NCBI GenBank assembly: GCA_963402885.1
Contig: OY727099.1
Location: 994,501-1,058,500, forward strand
Length of the DNA: 64,000 nucleotides
Origin: Antedon bifida
Lineage: Eukaryota; Echinodermata; Crinoidea; Comatulida; Antedonidae
Direction: 5' to 3'
Program-made: the position numbers and the translations under genes
Shown: one piece after another, positions 24,165 through 35,293 of the stretch
How positions within the stretch are numbered: the stretch's first letter is position 1
How the letters are laid out: each line of letters starts with the position of its first letter
Notes under the pieces: model-generated
The model's input: the letters and a program-made list of their open reading frames with translations, nothing else
The model's database searches: none
What the model was told of the DNA's origin: nothing

Positions 24165-25696
24165 TCTTTTTTTTCATCTTCTTTCTTTCTGTATGATTTT
24201 TGTGTAACGCTTTTCTCTAAAACTTGCAAACATAACATTTTTTTAACTATGTTGACATTTTGACATTTATGTAACGTCGTCAAGCGAAGCTTTTCATGAT
24301 GCTTACAATTGCGCAACGTGACGTACGCGCGATTTAACGATTTTCTCGTATTTAACATAGCTCGACAACCAAATTACATTTCAACTTGAAACTTTGCAAA
24401 AGTTTAATTTATATTATGCGCTAACTTTCTGTGGAAAAAAAATTGCGTGTTTTAAACAAAGTTACGCGCGCACGCGCATTTAAAATTTCAAAATGCGCAA
24501 AATTAATTTATAATCAACTTTCTACGCGTTTCATGTCGTTTTAAGCATGTCAAAAATTCCCACGCGTGCGCACATTTTACGTGTGCGGTGCGCACGTAGC
24601 ATTGAAAACGTATTTTTTTCGCGTGATTTATGTTTTTCCAGCCTTTTCTAGTAATTTTACCAAATTTTAAACAATTTCGACTTAAAGATACGTCATACGA
24701 GCACGTCGAATTGGACAATATGCGCGCGTTTTTTATGAAAAGGTTAAAAAATTCGTTTAAAATATGCCTTTTTTTAAACAGTCGTAATTTCTAAACTAAA
24801 CGGTCAACTTTTTGTGGATGGCATATTCTGGAAGTAGATGAGTTGTAGATATCGTATCAGGTATTAATATGGCTAACCGGACATTGTGACGTCATCGTAT
24901 GGCCACGCGAATATAAAATTTAGGATTTTTGTATCTTTCGTCATAGCTTACCACATTGAATAGAGCGCATCTCCACTTATCCGTTTTCCATTTTCACCCC
25001 GATTTTGATATTGTCTAGGTCAATCAACTATCTTTCGCAGGAGTTAAAAATATTTTAATTTTTTTGACGTCATCATGCCTAAAAATTTAAATCACGTGTG
25101 GCATTAATTTCATCTTTACAGTAAATTTTAATCTGTTATAGGTCGTAAGAATAAAATGTGATAATCACGATTAAAACTTTTTCTGGAAGCTATTGGATTG
25201 TAGATACGAAACTATGTAAAAATGTTGCCAATCGGATGTTGTGACGTCATCATATGGCCAGTTAAATAAAAAAGGTCGTATTTTCATCTTTTGCGTCATA
25301 ATTCATTACATTTAAAAGAGCGCGCATCAATATTTCACGTATTCAAATTTCTTCTACACGCTAATACGTTGTTGCTGAGATAATTTCCTTTCGGAAATGC
25401 TACCTTCGCATTTCATTTTAAAACCGTCAACATGTTAAAAATTGCAATAAATATCGGGTCCCGTAATTTCACCTATTCTACACTGTATGTGATATGGATA
25501 CAGATTACACTGTGTATACTATATATGAATTTAAATAATAAAATTCAGCAATAACAACATATCATATTCTTCAGTTCAGGTCATAATGCCAACGTGAACA
25601 CTTCCTTTTGTCCTCAACCTATCCCCTTAATGTTAATGTTGCACCACTTGCGCGGCGGAAAACCAAACTCGTCAAAGTGACGAGTTACATGTCTAG
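24165..25696 (+). mobile_element. Family B unit B7, body and 3' end
   Basis: It continues B7 from 22583 and is nearly identical to B1. The 3' arm GCGGAAAACC (25655-25664) matches its own detached GGTTTTCC arm rather than the neighbouring B6 subtype. It ends in CTAG. Confidence 0.87.
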
Positions 25697-27182
25697 TTCT
25701 TTTTATTGTTTCTGTACACTATTTTGTGTAACAATTATCTCAAAAAGTTTAATGTCAATGATTACAAAAATTTCAGAATATCTTTCAAATAATACAACTT
25801 AATCCTAATAAGCTTTCCAGCGTGATCACTCATCCGTGACGACATTTATACGCCATTTTGCGAAATCACATTATCAATCATATCTCCATAATTCATTATC
25901 ACATATTAATGAAATTCACTACACGTAAACTTCAGATCAAGGGTAAAAATATTAGCAAATAAAAACGCACGCGCACGTAGGTTCATGCGCGTGATATCGC
26001 GCGTTAAAAATTTAAAACCCTCAAAATTAAGTTTTGATCAATTTAGAGCATGAATTAGGCCATTTGCGTGTTTCAAAAAATTACTGCGCAAAAATGCGTT
26101 TTTGCGCGCGCGATACTTAAAAAGCGTAAAAAATATGAATTTTTTTTACAAATCTCATTCTACTCACCATCCTTAGTACATTCACCAAATTTGAGTCAGT
26201 TCCGACTTAAAATAACGCTATACGAGCACGTTAAAAATGACAAAATGCGCACATTTATTTTACAAAAGTTCTGAAAATGGTGAAAAATAGGTCTTTTTTA
26301 AAATGAAAATAATTCTTCAGAATGCAAGATGACCCCCGATTTTTTTAACTTATTCTGGAAGCCATTGAGTTGTAGATATGAATTCATGTACACATTTTAC
26401 GTACAAAATGTTTTGACGTCATCAAATGGCCACTTGAATTTAAAAATTAGGATTTGTTATCTTTTTGTGTAGATTATCACATTCAACAGAGCGCATCTTG
26501 GTTATGTGTGCTCGAATTTCGCACAACTTTCAGTATGTGCTTGCTTAATTAATTATCTTTATCATGAGTTGACACTATCTTCATTTTAATGGCGTCATCA
26601 CGCGTAAAAACTTGAATAACGTAGGCCGTGTAATTTCACCTTCAGTAAATTTGAATATCTTACAGCTCTTCAGAATTGAAGGTTACCTTGATGATTATAA
26701 TTTATTATGAAAGCTGATGAAATGTAGATATTAATTCATATAAAAATTAAGCCTATCGGATGTTGTGACGTTAACATATGGCCAGTTGAAGTGAAAAAGT
26801 AGTTTTTTCATATTTTTCGTCAAAGTTATACACAATTCAAAGAGCGCGCACAGCGCTTCTACGTGCCAAATTTTTTTCCAAATCTTATATTTTTTTGCTC
26901 AATTAATTATCTTTCGAAATTGTCATCTTAAAGTTTAGTTTGATAACGTCATCATGCCAAAACATTAGAACATGTGTGTCCCGTAATTTCACCTATGCTA
27001 CACTGTATATAGATATACAGTATATACTGTACATATTGTATATGGCATATAGGCACAACTCAGCACTATAAGCATATAATAGGATGGCATACATCAACAT
27101 TTTCCGATCGTATGTTAACGTACGTGCATGTTTAAAAAAAAATTAATTTCAGTAAAATGATAAAAATGATCACCTATAATTC
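25697..27182 (+). mobile_element. Family A unit A4, body, 3' hairpin deleted
   Basis: It follows A1-A3 closely up to GATCACCTATAATTC and then breaks off. The hairpin and CTAG are absent, and the sequence runs straight into an internal position of A5. Confidence 0.8.
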
Positions 27183-28528
27183 AATGTGAAATCACATTAT
27201 CAAATATATCTCCATAATTCATTATCACATATTAATGAAATTCACTACACGTAAACTTCAGGTCAAGGGTAAAAATATTAGCAAATAAAAAGTTGCGCGT
27301 TTCAAGGTCATGCACGTGAAATCGCGCGTTAAAAATTTAGAACGCTCAAAATTAAGTTTTGATCAATTTAGAGCATGAATTAGGCCATTTGCGCGTTTCA
27401 AAAAATTACTGCGCAAAAACACGTTTTTGCGCACGCGATTCTTAGAAAGCGTAAAAAATAAAATGTGATGTATAAATCACAATCTACTCACAATTCTTAG
27501 TACATTCACCGATTTTGAGTCCATTCCGACTTAAGATAACGCTATACGAGCACGTTAAAAATGACAAAATGCGCAAATTAATTGCATCAAAGTGCTGAAA
27601 ATGGTGAAAAATAAGGCATTTTTAAAATGAAAATAACTCTTCAGAATGCAAGATGACCCCCATTTTTTTTAACTTATTCGGGAAGCCATTGAGTTGTAGA
27701 TATGAATTCATGTACACATTTGACGTACAAAATGTTGTGACGTCATCAAATGGCCACTTGAATTTAAAATTAAGTTTTTTTTCTCTTTTGTCATATTTTA
27801 TCACATTCAATAGAACGCGTCTCTAATAATTTGTGCCTGATTTTCGCTCAAATTTTAATATGTGATTTCTCTATTAATTGACTTTCTCATGACCTGCCAC
27901 TATTTTTATTTTGATGACGTCATCACGCGTAAAAACTTGAATAACGTAGGTCGTGTAATTTCACCTTCGCCGTAAATTTGAATATCTTACAGCTCTTCAG
28001 AATTAAAGGTTACCTTGATAATTATAATGTATTATGAAAGCTGATGAAATGTAGATATGAATTCATATAAAAATTAAGCCTATCGGATGTTGTGACGTTA
28101 ACATATGGCCAGTTGAAGTTAAAAAGTAGTTTTTTCATCTTTTTCGTCAAAGTTATACAAATTTCAAAGAGCGTGCACAGCGCATCTACGTGCCAAATTC
28201 TCTTCCAATTCTTATATTTATTTGCTCAATTCATTATCTTTCGAAATTGTCATCTTCGAGTTTATTTTGATAATTCCATCATACCAAAAAATTAGAACAC
28301 GATGTGTGTCCCGTAATTTCACCTATGCTACACTGTATATAGATACATTATATACTGTACATATTGTATATGGCATATAATAGGCACAACTCAGCACTAA
28401 AGCGTATAATAGGATGGCATACATCAACATTTTCTGATCGTATGTTAACGTACGTGCAAAAAAATTATTTCGGTCAAATGATAAAAATGATCACCTATAA
28501 TTCGTCAAAGTGACGAATTAAATTCTAG
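27183..28528 (+). mobile_element. Family A unit A5, 5'-truncated and diverged
   Basis: It begins inside the family-A sequence (GAAATCACATTATCAA) and keeps a complete 3' arm, hairpin and CTAG (28525-28528). It differs from A1-A4 at many more sites than they differ from each other, so it is probably the oldest copy and the 3' part of A0. The host base after CTAG is T. Confidence 0.8.
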
Positions 28529-29030
28529 TTAATATTATTAATGTATGAACTGCTATAAAATTATTGATTCATTTCTTTAAGCCAACATTGCACTTACAAA
28601 TGGAATGTCGATAAAATTTGATAAATGGTTGTTAAATATTATATGTTGTGAATAATTATTTGATTCATCCGACATGCCTTTAAAGAGAGAGAAAATAAAA
28701 TGGTCAAAGTTAGTTACATACTCAAAGATGTATAATTTTTTGATAATTTTCTAAGCATAAAAAACAACAATAAATGAGATTTTTAATTTGTTCATTATAT
28801 TAATTTTAATAATAATTTATTAAAAAAAAATCTCTTTAATGTAAAGATTTCATAACAAATAAAGACAAATGAAATCAAATTTGAATTATCCCATTTTGTA
28901 GTTTTTAGAAATTACTCACTTTTGGCAAAATGAAAAAGAATATATAACAAATTCGTTTATAAAAAATAAATTAACCTAAAACTCACTGACTTCCAGGCAA
29001 TAGGCGTCTGGTTGTATATTTATTTCTTTA

Positions 29031-29113
29031 AATTACAGTTTTATCAGGTAAATTATTTTCTTTTTCGATCCACTGTTTTGTCAAACTGAATACAAATATT
29101 TGACATTAAAAAT
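29031..29113 (+). repeat. Dispersed repeat, copy 2 (pair at 5347)
   Basis: CTTTAAATTACAGTTTTATC, AGGTAAAT and ATATTTGACATTAAAAATG match the copy at 5347-5433 in the same order. Confidence 0.6.
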
Positions 29114-30099
29114 GAAAAAGAATTAGAAACAATTATTTTAAATTTTCAATCAATATCTTTAATTATTATTGAATTGAAATTTCAGATTAAAAACCCAATG
29201 AATTTTTAACTCTAATTACGCTTAAAAACTTTTGTCCATGTGTATAGACTGTCCAAAAACATTTCTACATCTTTTTCATTTGTCATTACCAGACTAATGT
29301 TACATAGAATGTTATATATGAACAATATACTTCAGAAAACACCATAAGTTATGTGTAATATTCTTAGGAGAATTAAGTTAAAGATATTTGAAGAGTCCCT
29401 TAGGATGACTTTGCTGTGGGAGGTATGGATACATTGAAATGATTATTTACAACAGTCATCTCATAAACAATATAACATGTGAATTTGGATATAAATTCAT
29501 TGCTGTTACTAAAATACTGCTGTTTCATGCACATACTGTATGGCTTCTGCTACTGTTTGCCTACTGTTGCCCTGGACTGTTGCTAACAAATACAGTGGGG
29601 AAATCATCCTCAGGGTCTGTTTCTGTTGCATAGCGCAGAATAATCCATTATTTAAAAAATGTTATTTTTAGGCCGACCACATTTTTTGCTCTCATAATCC
29701 GTTTAATTTTGTGGTTGGTAATTAATAATACAGTTAAAAATACCCAAAATGCAATGTGATCGGCGATCAAACGTTCAAGATACTACAGCTGTCAATATTA
29801 ACAGCTAAAAGTTACACAGCGATAACCGGTTAAATTGCGCTATAACACCAAATAAATTGTGTTTTTAACCGTTATTTTCAGACTGACATTTAACCGTTTA
29901 TTGAAAATTTGTCCTGTTTCTATTGCCAAGAAATTGTGATTAATTTATTCACATGGTTATTTTTTCGCATAAACAAAACCTCGAAGGTCACGTCCAAAAA
30001 GTAGGTTCTTTTCAGCAGACACCATTTGAAACACAATACTTTCTGACTTACAATTAAAATACAAAATTCATTGTTTAATTTGTTTTAGATCGGACAATT

Positions 30100-30290
30100 T
30101 CATTTATGTTATTCACAGCTGTTGCTTTCGGTTTAGTCTTTATCAATGTCATTGTTGTTATGTTATTAATGTCATGTCACAGAGTAGAATATGCTTTGCA
30201 TTGTCTTTGCTATGTAAGGGTCTCTTGTGATCAGCTTTGGCTGGATGGACCTCTCTCATTGAAGATCACGGTTGAAATAAAATAAATTTT
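30100..30290 (+). mobile_element. Possible non-LTR retrotransposon 3' end
   Basis: A more complex stretch ending CACGGTTGAAATAAAATAAA, which looks like a 3' end with an A-rich tail. It is open in one frame but I recognise no domain. A single-copy exon remnant is an alternative. Confidence 0.25.
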
Positions 30291-31159
30291 ATTAGGTCAG
30301 AGTTAATATAAAAAATCACTATATTGTAAGGTAGTTTATTATTTCATTGCATGCCTAACTCTCGAAAGGAGGTGTTCCCTAGCTCTACCTCCTGTATCTG
30401 CCCATATCCTATCTAACGTCATAGTTCCCAACCCTCTATCTGACATCATCTACCTTAATGCCATCATGTTTCTTTGCATTCACGTTCCATCCAACATTCC
30501 ATTTCCATAATTCACAAATATCAATGTGTTTAAGAGTAATACTCTATTAGTATTTAGGTAATTACGTTTATTTAATGTATATCTCAGATCTAACCCTCAC
30601 GGGATGCTAATTGAGTGAGTTACCAGAAAAGGGATATAGGTTTGATATAATATAACAATGTTTGGTAGTATTTGGGTTATAATAAGATATAACAATGACA
30701 TGTTGGATAGAATTTATTTTGTCTTTTGTAATACAGTACAAAGACTTGTGAATAATGATGTGAACTTGTTGTAATCATTAACCAGTGTTCTGTAATAAGT
30801 ACAATACAGTTACAGTACTGTTCAAGTTTACCTAAACTGTATACCGCTATATTTCTGTCATTATTGTTAATATTTACCAACGAGTCCCTACGACCTACAT
30901 TTACTCAAAACAGGTTTGTATACATAGCAGAAAGGTCAAGTATGATAGCAAATAGATCTAGGAATATAGATGTTTAATCAGATACTATTGATGAGCTTTA
31001 TCCACTCAGAATTATCAAATTTGTATGAATGATAATGTCCTTAGGAGTTGGTGCCATCATCAATATATAATATGTTGATGATGGCACGACCAACTCAAGA
31101 AAAAACATGATCAGTGGAAAGTGAAATTTTTGCAAGGGAGTTCTTTTTTTTCTGCAAAT

Positions 31160-31260
31160 AAGGGCAACTAATGAAAAGATCATAGATTTATGAATGGTAA
31201 TTTGAAGATAATATTCCTGCTGGCTACGTCCAGTAGGATTGGTGGAAAAAATTGTTAGAA
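31160..31260 (+). repeat. Direct repeat pair, copy 1
   Basis: GCAACTAATGAAAAGATCAT, then CCTGCTGGCTACGTCCAGTA and GGATTGG. The same words occur in order at 32660-32785, about 1.5 kb downstream. Confidence 0.7.
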
Positions 31261-32659
31261 GTTAAGTTTTAAGCCTATGAATGTTTACTGCATAAGTCTC
31301 TAGTTTGAAAAGGGCACTTTAAAGCTCAGGTACAGGCATGAATTTTAAATATAATATCTGATTAATTGTACATAAATCAAATATTTGTAACAGAAATCAA
31401 AACGAAAAAACATGAATTTCCCTCAATATGGTCAAATACAAAATTTGGCAAAATTCTGCCATTAAAACCAGGAAGACTTTTTTCAGTAGTTAGGTAGTTT
31501 AACCTAATGTAATAACATGTCTGGTGACTCCCTAGAAGGTGAAAAAAGATGGTGGATATACGGTGGATAATTTTTGCTATAGCATGAAAATAAAAATCTG
31601 AAGTTGAATAAAAATACCAGAAATGTAAAATTCAAGTTATATTAACTATATTTAGTCATGTGATAAAATTTTTTACCACACCGTTTATTTTTCATAGCTT
31701 TTTAAAATGCCTCTCTATTTACAAAATTTGTGTACAAAAGAATAGAGATTTTACTGTGTAATTTGAACTATCCCCCCACTGATAAGAAAGTGCTTATTTT
31801 CAACAAGCTCGTGTAACACAAATAAAATCCCCCAAAATTATGAAACATAGGGGAAACTATAGATCGATAATTATTGGAATGTATGATCAATAGACATTTT
31901 TTACCCGCACCTGGCCTTTAAGATAAAGTGGGTTCTTTCGAACATTATGGACCTTCCTCCTGGCAACTGGCTTGTCACTGATAAAAACCAGCCTGTAATG
32001 CCTTAACATAAAAACATTTACATGTACCATGAGTTATAAAATAATAATGTCTATGTGTGCAACAACTTTTTAAAAAACAAACTTGGGTGAAGCTCCCCAT
32101 GAAGCTCATATGAATGAAACATTTTCTGAATTTTCATGACAAACCAGAGTGAACACTTGAGGATATTAAAAGGTTCTTTCAAATGCTTCCATCAATAAAG
32201 AGTATTTTGTCCAAATACAGATTTATTAATTACAGTATTGTCGTGAATGTGAATTACTGAAATCTACAAAGGACAGGGATATGAAACAATTGATGCCATA
32301 CTGTACAGTACACTCTGGCAGAAGATTTTGATTTGATAACATTGTACTGTCGTGTTGCATACTAAAAATGTTTTTATTATTCCACGATTACGTTGCTATG
32401 GTTTTAGGAATAATAAAATGAACATTCGAAACAACGCATATTGAGATAATACATATTGATTGTTATGTATGCATTTTATTGTTATCATTTGTAGTTTTAA
32501 TATTGCTGAATTGCTTGATATCGCAATTACCGTCAAAGAACAAGACTCGTAAAAGATTTCAGTGCGCCACTTTTTTCATTTATTTTTTATTTTATGAATG
32601 TAGCTATTGTTTTTTTTAACTTTTTATGATATCAATTACTGAGTGCCAAAGATCTAAAA

Positions 32660-32785
32660 GTTAAGCAACTGATGAAAAGATCATATGATTTAGGCCTACT
32701 ACTATTAGTATATGAATGATAAGTTGAAAATAATTTGCCTGCTTGCTACGTACAGTTGGATTGGGCAAAAAATTATTCAGGTAGT
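32660..32785 (+). repeat. Direct repeat pair, copy 2
   Basis: GCAACTGATGAAAAGATCAT, then CCTGCTTGCTACGTACAGTT and GGATTGG, matching 31160-31260 with scattered differences. Confidence 0.7.
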
Positions 32786-32821
32786 ATTCACCAGCAGTAT
32801 CTTACTCTTACATCTGTATGT

Positions 32822-32999
32822 AGAAACCCTTTTGCTGTATGAGGACATCTTTGGGTACCCTGCAACAAAGAGTCCTTTGTATAGGGGTTGACTGTAGTGT
32901 TAAAACATATATTTCCCCTAGTTCCATAAGGAAGTGTCCCCTTAATAGGGATGACAACTATATAGAGATGTCCCAAAGGAGGAGTTGTAAGTCCCACTG
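32822..32999 (+). repeat. GGGACACCTT dispersed repeat, copy 2
   Basis: Contains GAGGACATCTTTGGGTACCC, AACAAAGAGTCC, AAGTGTCCCCTTAATAGGGA and GATGTCCCAAAGGAGGAG. The order matches 35172-35293 and 50258-50392. The overlapping open frames are repeat-derived. Confidence 0.65.
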
Positions 33000-33742
33000 T
33001 AGTATCATACAGGTAGATGGTACCTAGTAAAGTGGGAGGGTTTGAAGATTTAGATATAAAAATTTAAAATGATATGGTAATGTACTTTAATTATTAGAGT
33101 GAGGTAAAACAAAATAGCAATGTTATTAATTATGAATCAGTCTTTGAATTTTGCAACATATTGATATTTTGAAATTACCTATTTACTTCACAAAAGAGAG
33201 AAAACTGTTGCTATGGAAACTTATGTCCTAGTGTCAATTAGTTCATAGTAAACCGTAATTTCTTTCAGACAATACATTATTGAAATGTAACTAGTCTATG
33301 TAGTAGAGCTGTTTATAGGTTTTCAATCTTTACTGATAATACCTAAATTGAAAATATTGTCTAATAATAAAAGTCTTCTTATAGTATACAGTATATAGAT
33401 AATGTTTATGAGTGCGATGGTACAAATAATTTCATGATTTGAAAATATATCCAATTTTCATCTTTCACTGAATGAAATTTTTTGTTTCATTGCACAAATA
33501 TAAAATATTCATTATTTGTTTTATAAGACACCTACTTAATAGCGAGAGGTTAGGTCCAAACCAGTCGAAAAGGCAGTGCTCCAATTTTGGACGCGAAGTA
33601 AAACAATTATAGACGGCGCACACTACTGATCAAACATGATAGTCAAGATCAGCCTCTTGTCGCGCGTGTTGTTGCTCTCTTTGTGTAACAAAAATAAACG
33701 TGAAAAACGAGATTGCAGTACTCGCATATAAAAAATATTTAG

Positions 33743-33792
33743 AAATTTTCTATTGCACTCTGTGATGTCATTAACAGTGCAATAGAAAATTT
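33743..33792 (+). repeat. Short perfect inverted repeat (hairpin)
   Basis: The arms AAATTTTCTATTGCACT (33743-33759) and its exact complement (33776-33792) are separated by 16 bases. The stem is 17 bp without mismatch. It is short for an animal microRNA precursor. Confidence 0.8.
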
Positions 33793-35171
33793 ATTTATTA
33801 ATATAAGTGACTGAACAATCCACTCAACAAGAATCTACTTAGGTGCATTATTGTATTAGTATATACACAATGATATTGTATGGAATACAGTGCATACTAT
33901 TGTTAAGAAGTAGGAAATGTTTTGAAAAAAAGTAAGATTGTGACAGTGGTTGGCCCATTGAAGTGAATGTACAACCCTGTAAACTTCACATTGAATTATG
34001 TCTGCAATAAATTGTAAAAAATATGTTAGTGTTGCTGTTTACCAAGACTTGTGTGCCAAATTCCCACAGTGGTAGTATTGTACATTAGATTGTCATACTT
34101 TAAAGAAATATAATATATATAAATAAAATGACATAAAGCTGGGACTTCTGGCTTACAAGCTATCAAAATTCACTGTCTCTAGAAGCCCCAGAAGTTTTTT
34201 GTCAAACAAATAAATGAAAATGAAATGAAATACTGTACCGTAGAAGGATGTTTGTTTACAGTACCATGTGTGAAAAACTAAGAAATTCCCTATGTGGTGT
34301 TTATTGTATCAGATTGTCATACTTTATAAAGATCGATGAATATTAGTATTTGTGAGACTGTTCGTTTGTGTGGTAGTTTATATTGTACATTAGATTGTCA
34401 TTTATGAAGATAGAAGGATGTAGTGTTGTTGTGTTGTTACCATAAGTTAAAAACTTGTTAGAAATTCCCTATTAGTATTAGTTATTGTAAATTTAATAAA
34501 TTATCGTACTTATAGAAGGCAATGATATAGGTATGTGTATCTGTCATTTAAAGCCACCTGACAGTTTGAAAGCCTTTGGGGCATAAAGTATTCGATAACA
34601 GTACATTATGGTATTATTATACTTGGTATTATCCAGACTAATATGGGTATTTTAAGAACATGTTTCTTCTCAAAGAACCATCCCATTATCATGACAGATT
34701 ACAGAGATTAGATTGTACCATTTTTAGTTCCGCTTGTGCCCAATAGACCGATATAGTCAAAGCTTTAGTCATTTGTTGTGTGTACTCTAGGATCAAGTGG
34801 GTTTAACCCGTTAATAATGATTAAACCTTAATAAAGATTCACAAAAGTACACCAAGTCTATCCTTGATGTTCATATCATGCAGGAATTAACTTTAATTCC
34901 TCTATTTTCATATCAATGATATATCTCGTTTAACCAGTTCATTGAATTATACTGTATTAAATACCGGTGATCTGACTTAAAGTTCTTGTTAATACCAAAC
35001 AATATTAGTGAACCTTTTCACACTGCCAGTGAATATGCACAGGCGATGTGATATACCTGGGCTGTAGAAATGTATAAGTAAACGTTTTTTCTTCAACAAA
35101 TTTACCTGGGTTTTATAAAAAATGTTTTCTTCATTGCTCAATCTCAGTGATCTTTCAAATACTCTAGAATC

Positions 35172-35293
35172 CTTTTTAAGGGAACACCTTTGGAACCCTA
35201 CAAAGTGCCTCTTTAGTAAAGATGTCCCCTGAATACAGTAGTGGTAGTTTTAAAGCATATTGTCCTTCGTTTCACGGGAATAGGAATTTCTGA
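35172..35293 (+). repeat. GGGACACCTT dispersed repeat, copy 3
   Basis: Contains GGGAACACCTTTGGAACCCT, ACAAAGTGCC and GATGTCCCCTGAATACAGTA, related to the copies at 32822 and 50258. Confidence 0.65.

Noticed and set aside
11529-25802. Small open frames recurring in the transposon units (60-100 codons)
   Set aside because: They repeat because the DNA repeats. They cross terminal hairpins and T tracts, shift between copies and show no Rep, helicase, endonuclease or other motif.
9859-28528. CRISPR array or simple satellite as explanation for the repeats
   Set aside because: Units are 1.5-1.6 kb with defined 5' and 3' termini, two families and nesting, in an animal intron. This is transposon structure, not spacer-repeat or uniform satellite DNA.
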